A stretch of 18,950 bases of DNA. It comes from Clostridia bacterium (GTDB taxonomy: Bacteria > Bacillota > Clostridia > Christensenellales > Aristaeellaceae). Location: NCBI GenBank assembly GCA_024404275.1, contig JAKSQG010000018.1, positions 1 to 18,950 on the forward strand, given 5' to 3'. The notes under the pieces are model-generated. The model was not told the DNA's origin and did not search any database. It saw only the letters and a list, made by a program, of their open reading frames with translations. The translations under genes and the position numbers were made by a program. Each line of letters starts with the position of its first letter. The first letter of the stretch is position 1. Positions 9,643-16,333 of this stretch are shown here, piece by piece.

Positions 9643-10584
9643 ATGAAAAAGGTTCTCGCTCTGGTTCTCGCTCTCGTGATGTGTCTGGGCGTTCTGCCCG
9701 CTCTCGCGGCTGATGCTCCCGTCAAGGTCGGCGTGCTCGTGCCCGTCATGACGCATGGCTGGGTCAGCGGCATCACCTATCAGGCTGAAGCTTATGCCAA
9801 GGAACTGGCTGCTGCCGGCACCATCGAGTACAAGCTCACCACCTCCAGCAACGCCGAAGAAATGACCACCCAGATGGATGAAGCCATCCTGTGGGGCGCC
9901 AAGATCCTGGTCATCGCTCCCCAGTGGACCGGCATGGAAGTGCCCGTTCAGAACGCCATCGATCAGGGCCTCATCGTTGTGGCCTTCGATATGGACATCG
10001 ACGCTGACGGCATCCTGAAGGTCACCGGCGACAACAAGTCCATGGGCGTGGCCGGCGCCAAGTTCATCGTGGAAAAGGTTGGCCCCACCGCTACCGTCGT
10101 GGCGCTGCCCGTTCCCACCAGCGGCTCCGTTTCTGAGCTGCGCATGGCCGGCTTCAATGAGACCATCAAGGACATCGCTCCCGAACTGAAGGTCATCGAA
10201 TACGCGACCAAGTTCACCCGTGAGGATGGCCTGAAGGACTTCGCCGATATCCTGGCTGCCAACCCCCAGATCGACGCTGTGTACTCCCTGGATGACGAAA
10301 CCTCCATCGGTGTCCTGCAGGCCATCGAAGATGCCGGCCGTACCGACATCAAGGCCATCACCGGCGGCGGCGGCTGCCAGGAATACTTCGCCATGATCGC
10401 CGAGAACAAGGACATCGCTGTCAGCTCTTCTCTGTACAGCCCCCTGATGATCCGTGACTGCTTCGACGTTGCCCTGGCCAAGCTGGCCGGCGAGCCCGTT
10501 GAGGCCGTGACCGTCATCCCCTCCCAGATCGTGAGCAGCGAAAACGTTGAAAACTACCTCGATCCCAGCAACACCATCTATTAA
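9643..10584 (+). CDS. Sugar ABC transporter substrate-binding protein (RbsB-like)
   Basis: A 313-residue exported binding protein of the ribose/galactose (Peripla_BP_4) type. The signal peptide is MKKVLALVLALVMC followed by LGVLPALA, with a cut expected near ALA-A at about residue 23. There is no proper lipobox before the Cys, so lipid anchoring is uncertain. The mature part has the usual two-lobe pattern: VKVGVLVPVMTHGWVSGI, ILVIAPQ, VVAFDMDID, the Asn and Asp of KVTGDNKSMG, then VYSLDDETSIG and ITGGGG in lobe two. Codon choice is strongly biased to C/G-ending codons, more than in its neighbours, as expected for an abundant protein. It is the first gene of the operon, has a strong ribosome site and ends in TAA. 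Ligand unknown; a pentose, hexose or cyclitol fits the family and context. Confidence 0.94.
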   Translation: MKKVLALVLALVMCLGVLPALAADAPVKVGVLVPVMTHGWVSGITYQAEAYAKELAAAGTIEYKLTTSSNAEEMTTQMDEAILWGAKILVIAPQWTGMEVPVQNAIDQGLIVVAFDMDIDADGILKVTGDNKSMGVAGAKFIVEKVGPTATVVALPVPTSGSVSELRMAGFNETIKDIAPELKVIEYATKFTREDGLKDFADILAANPQIDAVYSLDDETSIGVLQAIEDAGRTDIKAITGGGGCQEYFAMIAENKDIAVSSSLYSPLMIRDCFDVALAKLAGEPVEAVTVIPSQIVSSENVENYLDPSNTIY

Positions 10585-10600
10585 TTCAAATGCAATCAAC

Positions 10601-10630
10601 AGGGACTGCCTCCTTCGGGGGGCAGTCCCT
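10601..10630 (+). promoter_or_regulatory. Stable intercistronic hairpin 1 (UUCG loop)
   Basis: AGGGACTGCC and GGCAGTCCCT pair perfectly; three more inner pairs close a TTCG tetraloop, giving a 13-bp stem. No T-tract follows (AAAACGC). It is therefore more likely an mRNA-stabilising or processing hairpin that protects the binding-protein transcript than a full terminator, though it could attenuate. Confidence 0.75.
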
Positions 10631-10646
10631 AAAACGCGGACAAGCC

Positions 10647-10678
10647 GTTGCGCCTCCGGGGAAGCCCAGAGGCGCAAC
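10647..10678 (+). promoter_or_regulatory. Intercistronic hairpin 2
   Basis: GTTGCGCCTC and GAGGCGCAAC form a perfect 10-bp stem with a 12-nt loop, again without a T-tract. With hairpin 1 it makes a tandem pair in the 178-bp gap between the binding-protein and ATPase genes. A short GC palindrome (GCCGCGCGGC, 10723-10732) follows. Confidence 0.7.
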
Positions 10679-10762
10679 CCGTATTACTGCACAAAAAGAA
10701 GAAACAAGTGACCTCCCGGTACGCCGCGCGGCGCGCCCGGGGGAAAACAAGGATGTGAAGCC

Positions 10763-12241
10763 ATGAATCTATCCATGAAGGGGATTGTCAAATCCTTCGG
10801 CGCCAATGACGTACTGAAAAAGGTGGATTTTTCACTGGAATCCGGTGAGATCTGCGCCCTGCTGGGAGAGAACGGCGCCGGAAAATCGACCCTGATGAAT
10901 ATCCTGGGCGGTGTCCTTCGACCCGATGCTGGCCAGATCCTGCTGGACGGAAAGCCTGTCACATTCGCTTCTCCGGCACAGTCCCTGAATGCCGGGGTTG
11001 CTTTCATTCATCAGGAGCTGAATCTGATCAACGATCTGCCCGTGTATGAAAACATGTTCATCGGCAGGGAGATCGTCTCCAAAGCCGGGCTCATCAATCA
11101 CAAGGAAGAGCTGAAGCAGACAAAAGAGCTGTTCAGCAAACTGAACATTGATATCGATCCCGCGGTACAGGTGTCCTCCCTGGACGCCAGCTATAAACAG
11201 ATTACCGAAATTTCACGCGCGCTGATGATGGACGCTTCCATTATCATCATGGATGAGCCCACCACCTCCCTGACCGATCCGGAGATCGAGCGCGTTTTTG
11301 ATATGCTCCGTTCCCTCAAAAAACAAAATGTCGGCGTGATCTTCATTTCGCACAAGCTGCGGTAGGTGATGGAGATCTGCGATAAATATGTGGTGCTCCG
11401 CGACGGCAACATGGTGTCCGCCGGCAATGTCAAGGACACCAGCATTGCCGCGCTGTCGCATGACATGGTAGGCCATGATGTGCGCATGGACGCGCTGGAG
11501 CAACGCGCCGCGCGGGGCGGGGAGGTCCTTCGTCTGGAGGATCTGACCCTTGAACCCAGCTACCGCCACATCAACATGCAGGTGTATGCCGGCGAGGTGC
11601 TGGGCGTCACCGGTCTGCTGGGCGACGGGCGCAGCGAGGTCTTCCGCACGGTCTTTGGCGATATGAACAAATACAGCGGCAGGATCTTCCTTTCCGGAAA
11701 GGAAACGGCGATCCGCTCCATTCAGCATGCCATGCAGCTGGGCGTCGGTTATGTGCCGCGCAACCGCAAGGAAAACGCCATTATCAAGGATATGGATATC
11801 CTCGATAACGGCACCATCATCACCATGAAGCAGCTCAGGCGCTTCGGCCTGATCAGCAAGCTGCGGCAGCGGGCCGCCTTCAACAAGCAAAAAGAGGATC
11901 TGCGCATCAAGATGGGCAAGCCCTCCGACCCCATCGGCAGCCTTTCCGGCGGCAATCAGCAAAAGGTCGTTCTGGCCAAATGGCTGATGGCCAAGCCCAA
12001 GCTGCTGGTGCTGGATAACCCGACGCAGGGCGTTGATGTCGGCGCCAAGGAAGAGATCTACGATATTATTCTGCAGCTGGCGGGGCAGGGCGTGGCCGTA
12101 GTGGTGCTGTCCAACGAAGCGCAATAGATCATCCGTGTCTGCAGCCGTGCCCTGGTCATGTACCACGGGGATATCTGCGGTGAGGTTTCCGGCAGCACCA
12201 TGACCGAAGACAACATCATGCGCATGGCCACCGGCGGCTGA
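10763..12241 (+). CDS. Sugar ABC transporter ATP-binding protein (RbsA-like, two ATPase domains) with two in-frame TAGs
   Basis: 492 residues with TAG as sense, the normal size for tandem RbsA/MglA ATPases; no single piece would be functional. Domain 1 has Walker A GENGAGKST (35-43), Walker B IIIMDEP (160-166) and H-loop H197. Its signature is weak (LDASYKQ in place of LS-type). Domain 2 has a degenerate Walker A (GLLGDGRSE, 284-292), a good signature LSGGNQQ (394-400) and Walker B LVLDNPT with N419 where Glu is usual. TAG codons are 201 (ISHKLR-TAG-VMEICDKY) and 455 (SNEAQ-TAG-IIRVC). In both, homologues nearly always carry Glu. The start ATG has AAGGA upstream; ATG at codon 5 is an alternative. 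It follows the tandem hairpins and precedes the permease by 50 bp. Ends in TGA. Confidence 0.93.
11363..11365 (+). other. In-frame TAG read as sense (codon 201 of the ABC ATPase)
   Basis: The TAG lies just after the H-loop of ATPase domain 1, inside the conserved block ISHKLR-x-VMEICDKYVVLRDG. A Glu is almost invariant at x in RbsA/MglA relatives. The next codon is GTG, with no ribosome site before it, so a separate second gene is not credible. Confidence 0.93.
12125..12127 (+). other. In-frame TAG read as sense (codon 455 of the ABC ATPase)
   Basis: The TAG lies at the matching place in ATPase domain 2: VVLSNEAQ-x-IIRVCSRALVM, where relatives read SSE-x-P-E-hydrophobic and x is Glu. 37 more codons, including VMYHGDICGEV, complete the usual C-terminus before TGA. 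Confidence 0.93.
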
Positions 12242-12291
12242 TCTCCAAAGAGCGATTCATAAGATTACATCCATCCCGGAGGAAGATTGTT

Positions 12292-13323
12292 ATGACGATT
12301 GAAAAACGCAAAAATCCTCTTCGCCAGTTTGTTGACAAGTGGCAGGAGAATCCCCTTATTTCGACCGGTACCGTGCTGATCCTGATGATCATCATCCAGA
12401 CGATCGCGCTGGGCTTCAATTATGCCAGCTTCGGTGAATGGTTTACCAACTGGGGCAAAAACTGGATCAACATCCTGCGCAACAACGCCGGCGTCGGCAT
12501 TGTCGCCCTGGGCATGACGTTTGTCATCATTTCCGGCGGTATCGATCTGGCGGTCGGTTCCACGCTGGTGGCGGTCGGCGCCATCATGATGGTGCTGATC
12601 AACAGCAATGCGGCGGGCGTATTGACGGCCGTCGGCATTACCGGCGTTCCCGCCTTCATCATCGGCATCGCGGCGGCTCTGCTTGCCGGCGCAGCCATTG
12701 GCGGCATCAACGGCGTGCTGATCGCGCGCAGTAAAATTCCCGCCTTCATTGCCACGCTGGGTATGATGAAGATCTGCCGCAGCGTGACGCAGCAGTTCAT
12801 GCAGACGGTCGGCGTGAAGGTGCCCAGGGATTTCCTTGCCATCGCCAACACACGCATCGGCGGCGAGATCATTCTGCCCATCATCTATTGGTTTGTGATC
12901 GCGCTGCTGCTGCACATCGTCTCCAAGCGGACGACCTTCGGCCGTCATGTCTATGCCATCGGTTCCAATGAGCGCGCCGCCCGCCTGTCCGGCGTCAATG
13001 TCGAGCGCGTAAAGACCCTGATCTATGTGCTGTCCGGCGTGCTGGTGGCCATCACCGCGGTCATCCAGATTGCCCGTATCGGCAGCATGGACTACGCCAA
13101 CGCGGGCAGCGGCTACGAAATGGATGCCATCGCCGCGGTCGTGGTCGGCGGCACCAGCATGAGCGGCGGCAAGGGCTCCATTCTGGGCACGGTGCTGGGC
13201 ATGCTCATCATCGCCGTTATGAATAACCTGCTCAACCTGATCGGCGTACCGCCCTTCCTGCGTGAGGCCTTCAAGGGCTTCATCGTGGTGGCGGCCGTGA
13301 TGCTGCAGAAGAAGGAAAAATAA
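12292..13323 (+). CDS. Sugar ABC transporter permease (RbsC-like, BPD_transp_2)
   Basis: A 343-residue integral membrane protein of the ribose/galactose/inositol-type permease family, with about 8-10 hydrophobic segments beginning near residue 24 (GTVLILMIIIQTIALG). Family blocks are clear: GMTFVIISGGIDLAVGS, IGGINGVLIARSKIPAFIATLG, FGRHVYAIGSNERAARLSG, and EMDAIAAVVVGGTSMSGGKG followed by hydrophobic IIAVMNNLLNLIG. It forms the membrane channel with the ATPase and binding protein. GGAGGA lies upstream of the ATG. It has no TAG and ends in TAA, 24 bp before the dehydrogenase gene. Confidence 0.95.
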   Translation: MTIEKRKNPLRQFVDKWQENPLISTGTVLILMIIIQTIALGFNYASFGEWFTNWGKNWINILRNNAGVGIVALGMTFVIISGGIDLAVGSTLVAVGAIMMVLINSNAAGVLTAVGITGVPAFIIGIAAALLAGAAIGGINGVLIARSKIPAFIATLGMMKICRSVTQQFMQTVGVKVPRDFLAIANTRIGGEIILPIIYWFVIALLLHIVSKRTTFGRHVYAIGSNERAARLSGVNVERVKTLIYVLSGVLVAITAVIQIARIGSMDYANAGSGYEMDAIAAVVVGGTSMSGGKGSILGTVLGMLIIAVMNNLLNLIGVPPFLREAFKGFIVVAAVMLQKKEK

Positions 13324-13347
13324 TTGATTCGGAAATGAGGTGCTCCT

Positions 13348-14385
13348 ATGATTCGTGTTGGCATTGCGGGCTGCGGCAAGATTGCCCAGGTCCGCCATCT
13401 GCCGGAATATCAGGCGAACCCGGATGCACAGATTTAGGGCCTGTTTGACCTCAACGCCGGGCGCGCGGCAGGGCTTGCGGCTCAGTACGGCGCAACGGCG
13501 TATGATACCTTTGAAAGCATGCTGGCCGATCCCATGATCGATGCCGTCAGCATCTGCACGGCCAATGCCGCGCACGCGCAGATGGCCATTGCCGCCCTGA
13601 AGGCGGGCAAGCATGTGCTTTGCGAAAAACCGATGGCCATCACGCTGGCCGACTGTGAGGAGATGGTACGTGTCGCAAAGGAATGCGGCAAGGTGCTGAT
13701 GATCGGTCAGAACCAGCGGCTGGCGGCGGCGCATCAGAAGGCGTATGAGCTGATCCGCAGCGGCGCTATTGGCAGGGTGATCACTTTTACCACCGCCTTC
13801 CGTCATGGCGGACCGGAGACCTGGAGCGTGGATTCCGGCAGCGGTACCTGGTTCTTTGACAAGACTCATGCCGCCTTTGGCGCCATGGCCGATCTGGGTG
13901 TGCACAAAACGGACCTGATCCAGTACCTGCTGGGGCAGACGGTGACCAAGGTGACCGCCTACCTCGGGTCGCTCGACAAGAAAACGCCGGATGGAAAGCC
14001 GATCTCGGTGGATGACAATGCCATCTGCATTTATCACATGAGCGGCGGTGCTGTGGGGACCATGACGGCCTCCTGGACCGATTACAGCGGCGAGGACAAC
14101 GCCACCGTGCTGTTTGGCACGGAGGGCGTGATGCGCATCTATGACGACCCCATGCACAGCATCGTGCTGAGCAAGCGTGACGGCACGACCGAATATTATG
14201 ACGTCGACCGGATTCAGACCAACGACAATCAGACCAGCTCGGGCATCATCGATCTGTTTGTGGCGCATCTGATCGATCCGACCAAGCCGTACATTTCCGC
14301 CGAGAGCGTGCTGCCGGCCATGCGTGCCGTGTTTGCAGCCGCCGAATCCGCCGAAACGGGCCGCATCGTGGCTACGAACGCGTGA
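13348..14385 (+). CDS. Gfo/Idh/MocA-family oxidoreductase (inositol dehydrogenase-like) with in-frame TAG at codon 30
   Basis: 345 residues with TAG as sense, the family's normal length. The N-terminal Rossmann fold begins MIRVGIAGCGKIAQVRHLPEY and needs the segment before the TAG: starting after it would lose the NAD(P)-binding glycines. TAG is codon 30, at the end of strand two (DAQI-TAG-GLFDLN), a column that is variable in homologues. The catalytic triad expected from IolG-type enzymes is visible: K94 in CEKP (92-95), D182 and H186 in MADLGVHKTDL. The start is set by GAGG 7 nt before the ATG. It lies 24 bp after the permease gene and 11 bp before the isomerase gene. Role: NAD(P)-dependent oxidation of the imported polyol or sugar. 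Ends in TGA. Confidence 0.92.
13435..13437 (+). other. In-frame TAG read as sense (codon 30 of the first Gfo/Idh/MocA gene)
   Basis: The TAG follows CAG ATT and precedes GGC CTG TTT GAC CTC, between the nucleotide-binding glycine loop and the acidic residue at the end of strand two. Frame and homology run unbroken on both sides. Confidence 0.93.
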
Positions 14386-14396
14386 GGAGAAGCACC

Positions 14397-15212
14397 ATGG
14401 ACAGAATCGTTGCAATGAATTCCAACAGCTATCATGGCTTTTCTATCGAGGAGGCCATTGAGGGCACTGCACGGGCGGGCTTCCGCTATATGGAATTGAC
14501 GGCCACCAAGGGGTGGACAGAGCATGTTTTCCCCGATCAGCCCCTGCGCCGTCTGCTGCGTGTGCGGGATATGCTTCGCGATCATGACCTGACCCCGTTT
14601 GCCATGAGCGGTCACACCAACCTGACCGACCCTGCCCGCAGCCGCGATTTTAGGGACAACATCCGTATGGCGCAGCTTTTCGGCTGCCGCTACATTGTTT
14701 CCTCCATCGGCGAGGCACACATCCGGGACGGGCATGAGGCCGATCTGGATGAAACGGTGCGCTGCATCGAAGCCTTTGTGCCCGAGTTGAAGGCGGCGGA
14801 TATGATGCTGGTGCTGGAAACGCACGGGAAGGATCACGGCACAGGCGTCCGTCTGGCTTAGATCGTGCGGAAGGTGAACAGCGATCGGGTCAAAGTGAAC
14901 TACGACACGGCCAACGTCGTGTTTTACGGCCGGGTCGACCCGGTGGAGGATCTCAAGGCCTGCGTGAACGATGTGGCATTTTTGCACATCAAGGACAAGG
15001 CTGGCGCTGCGGACGAGTGGAATTTCCCCGCCCCCGGCAAGGGTTATATTGATTTTGACGGCATCTTTGATGTGCTGAATCAAAACGGCAACAACAGCCC
15101 CTTCTCGGTCGAGATCGAGTTCACAGCGGCCGGTCCTTCCAACCTTGAAGAGGTGAATCAGGCGGTACGCGACAGCGCGGCGTTCTTCCGCGCTCACGGC
15201 ATCGCCCTGTAA
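14397..15212 (+). CDS. Sugar phosphate isomerase/epimerase (IolE/hydroxypyruvate isomerase-like TIM barrel) with in-frame TAG
   Basis: 271 residues with TAG as sense, typical for this TIM-barrel family. The ATG at 14397 has AGGAGA 6 nt upstream; a GTG at 14382 in the same frame is less likely because it lies within the previous gene's end. Features: SYHGFSIEEAIEGTARAGF near the N-terminus, E141 in LVLETHG, D170 in NYDTANVVFYG, H197 in FLHIKDKAG, and E239/E241 in SVEIEF. The last three are metal-ligand candidates and lie after the TAG, so the 154-residue front part alone would be inactive. TAG is codon 155 (GVRLA-TAG-IVRKVNSDRV). The gene is 11 bp after one dehydrogenase and 79 bp before another, and ends in TAA. 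Likely isomerises or dehydrates the keto product of the dehydrogenase step. Confidence 0.92.
14859..14861 (+). other. In-frame TAG read as sense (codon 155 of the IolE-like gene)
   Basis: The TAG lies in a helix, GTGVRLA-x-IVRKVNSDR, where relatives often have Glu (LAEIV). Three of the four metal-ligand candidates are encoded downstream. No ribosome site or ATG lies just after it. Confidence 0.92.
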
Positions 15213-15291
15213 TGATTAAAACACATCATCCCCCGTGGCAGACGGAACGGTGTTTGCGGCGGGGGATTGCTGTCATCAGGAGGAAGATCAG

Positions 15292-16257
15292 ATGAATATT
15301 CTGCTTGTCGGCGCCGGCGGCATGGGCACAACGCACTACAACAACTATCGTCAAATCGACGGCGCGCAGGTCGCCGCCCTGGTGGGAACCACTCAGCAGG
15401 ATCGTGATACCGCTCAGGGCTGGGGCATTCCCTGCTTTGAATCGATCGCACAGGCGGTGCAGGCGGTGGCGGTCGATGCGGCGGATATCTGCGTGCCCAC
15501 CTATCTGCACAAGGAGCTGGCGCTGCAGGCGTTTGCCTGCGGGCTGCATGTGATCTGCGAAAAGCCCTGCGCCCTGAGCCTTGCGGATGGCCGGCAAATG
15601 TTTGAAGCAGCCAAAGCCGCGCACCGGCAGCTGTATGTCGCCCAGGTGGTTCGTTTTACACCGGAAACGGCGGTTCTGCGCCGGGTGATCGAAGAAAAAA
15701 CCTATGGCGCGCCGGTGGACGCGGTCTTTGAGCGGCTGAGCGCCCGCCCCGCGTGGACGCAGGGCTCGTGGCTCATGGAGAAGGAAAAGAGCGGTCTGCT
15801 GCCCTTTGATCTGCACATTCACGATCTCGATCTGGCGGTCAGCCTGTTCGGCGCGCCAAGCGAGGTGCTCATCGCTGCCGAGCACGCCGACGGCGGCCTT
15901 CCGACGCAATGCCGTCTGACCTACAAGTGGGCGGATGGCATGACCGCCTCCGCGGAGGCGGCATGGTTCAATGCCTGCATTCCCTTTACCGCGCGCTGGC
16001 GGGTCAGCTTTGAAAAAGGCATGCTCATCTATGACGGCGAATCCGTCAAGGGCTATGACGCCGCCGGACAGACCGTGACCTATGACACCACCGATCCGGT
16101 CATGATCCCCGGCGGGGCGAACCTTCCCGCCAATGGCTGGTTCTATCGCGAGCTGAGCCATTTTGTCGCCTGTGCGCAGCAGAACACTCCCTCACCGATC
16201 GTGACCGAAGAGCAGGTGCTCGCCGTGCTTTCGGTGCTTGAAGAGATTTCCACCTGA
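15292..16257 (+). CDS. Second Gfo/Idh/MocA-family oxidoreductase
   Basis: A 321-residue NAD(P)-dependent dehydrogenase, distinct from the first in this operon. Rossmann glycines are in MNILLVGAGGMGTTHYNNY; EKP is at residues 90-92 (HVICEKPCA). The catalytic region is PFDLHIHDLDLA (171-182), with D173, H175 and H177. The ATG at 15292 is chosen because AGGAGGA precedes it and the Rossmann strand starts right there; the frame is open 19 codons further up, but those are not protein-like. It is the last gene of the operon; a terminator starts 16 bp after its TGA. The 79-bp gap before it holds an 8-bp inverted repeat (ATCCCCCG/CGGGGGAT, 15228-15267) of unknown meaning. It contains no TAG. Confidence 0.93.
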   Translation: MNILLVGAGGMGTTHYNNYRQIDGAQVAALVGTTQQDRDTAQGWGIPCFESIAQAVQAVAVDAADICVPTYLHKELALQAFACGLHVICEKPCALSLADGRQMFEAAKAAHRQLYVAQVVRFTPETAVLRRVIEEKTYGAPVDAVFERLSARPAWTQGSWLMEKEKSGLLPFDLHIHDLDLAVSLFGAPSEVLIAAEHADGGLPTQCRLTYKWADGMTASAEAAWFNACIPFTARWRVSFEKGMLIYDGESVKGYDAAGQTVTYDTTDPVMIPGGANLPANGWFYRELSHFVACAQQNTPSPIVTEEQVLAVLSVLEEIST

Positions 16258-16272
16258 CGGGGCGGGTAAACA

Positions 16273-16313
16273 AAAGGACATCGCCATTGGATACATGGCG
16301 ATGTCCTTTGCTT
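16273..16313. terminator. Bidirectional terminator between the convergent operon and peptidase gene
   Basis: A perfect 15-bp stem (AAAGGACATCGCCAT / ATGGCGATGTCCTTT, 16273-16287 and 16295-16309) has a 7-nt loop, with GCTTTT after it on the plus strand and TTTTGTTT after it on the minus strand. It sits between two converging genes and serves both. Confidence 0.88.
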
Positions 16314-16333
16314 TTGCAAAAGGGGAAAGGCTG

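Noticed and set aside
12265..14415. 716-codon open frame on the minus strand
   Set aside because: It spans the permease and dehydrogenase genes antisense and its translation is low-complexity (His, Gln, Asp, Gly rich) with no family pattern; an artefact of GC-rich codon use.
326..14861. Interrupted genes as pseudogenes or sequencing errors
   Set aside because: Only TAG interrupts them: no TAA, TGA or frameshift is present in five genes of different families. Conserved residues downstream are intact, and all seven events would have to hit the same codon.
326..14861. TAG as pyrrolysine
   Set aside because: None of the genes belongs to the methylamine methyltransferases that need pyrrolysine, and several sites fall in columns that hold ordinary Glu-like residues. 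It cannot be fully excluded without looking for pylT/pylS.
15228..15267. Inverted repeat ATCCCCCG/CGGGGGAT before the second dehydrogenase gene
   Set aside because: 8-bp arms with a 24-nt loop and no T-tract; too weak to call a terminator or operator.
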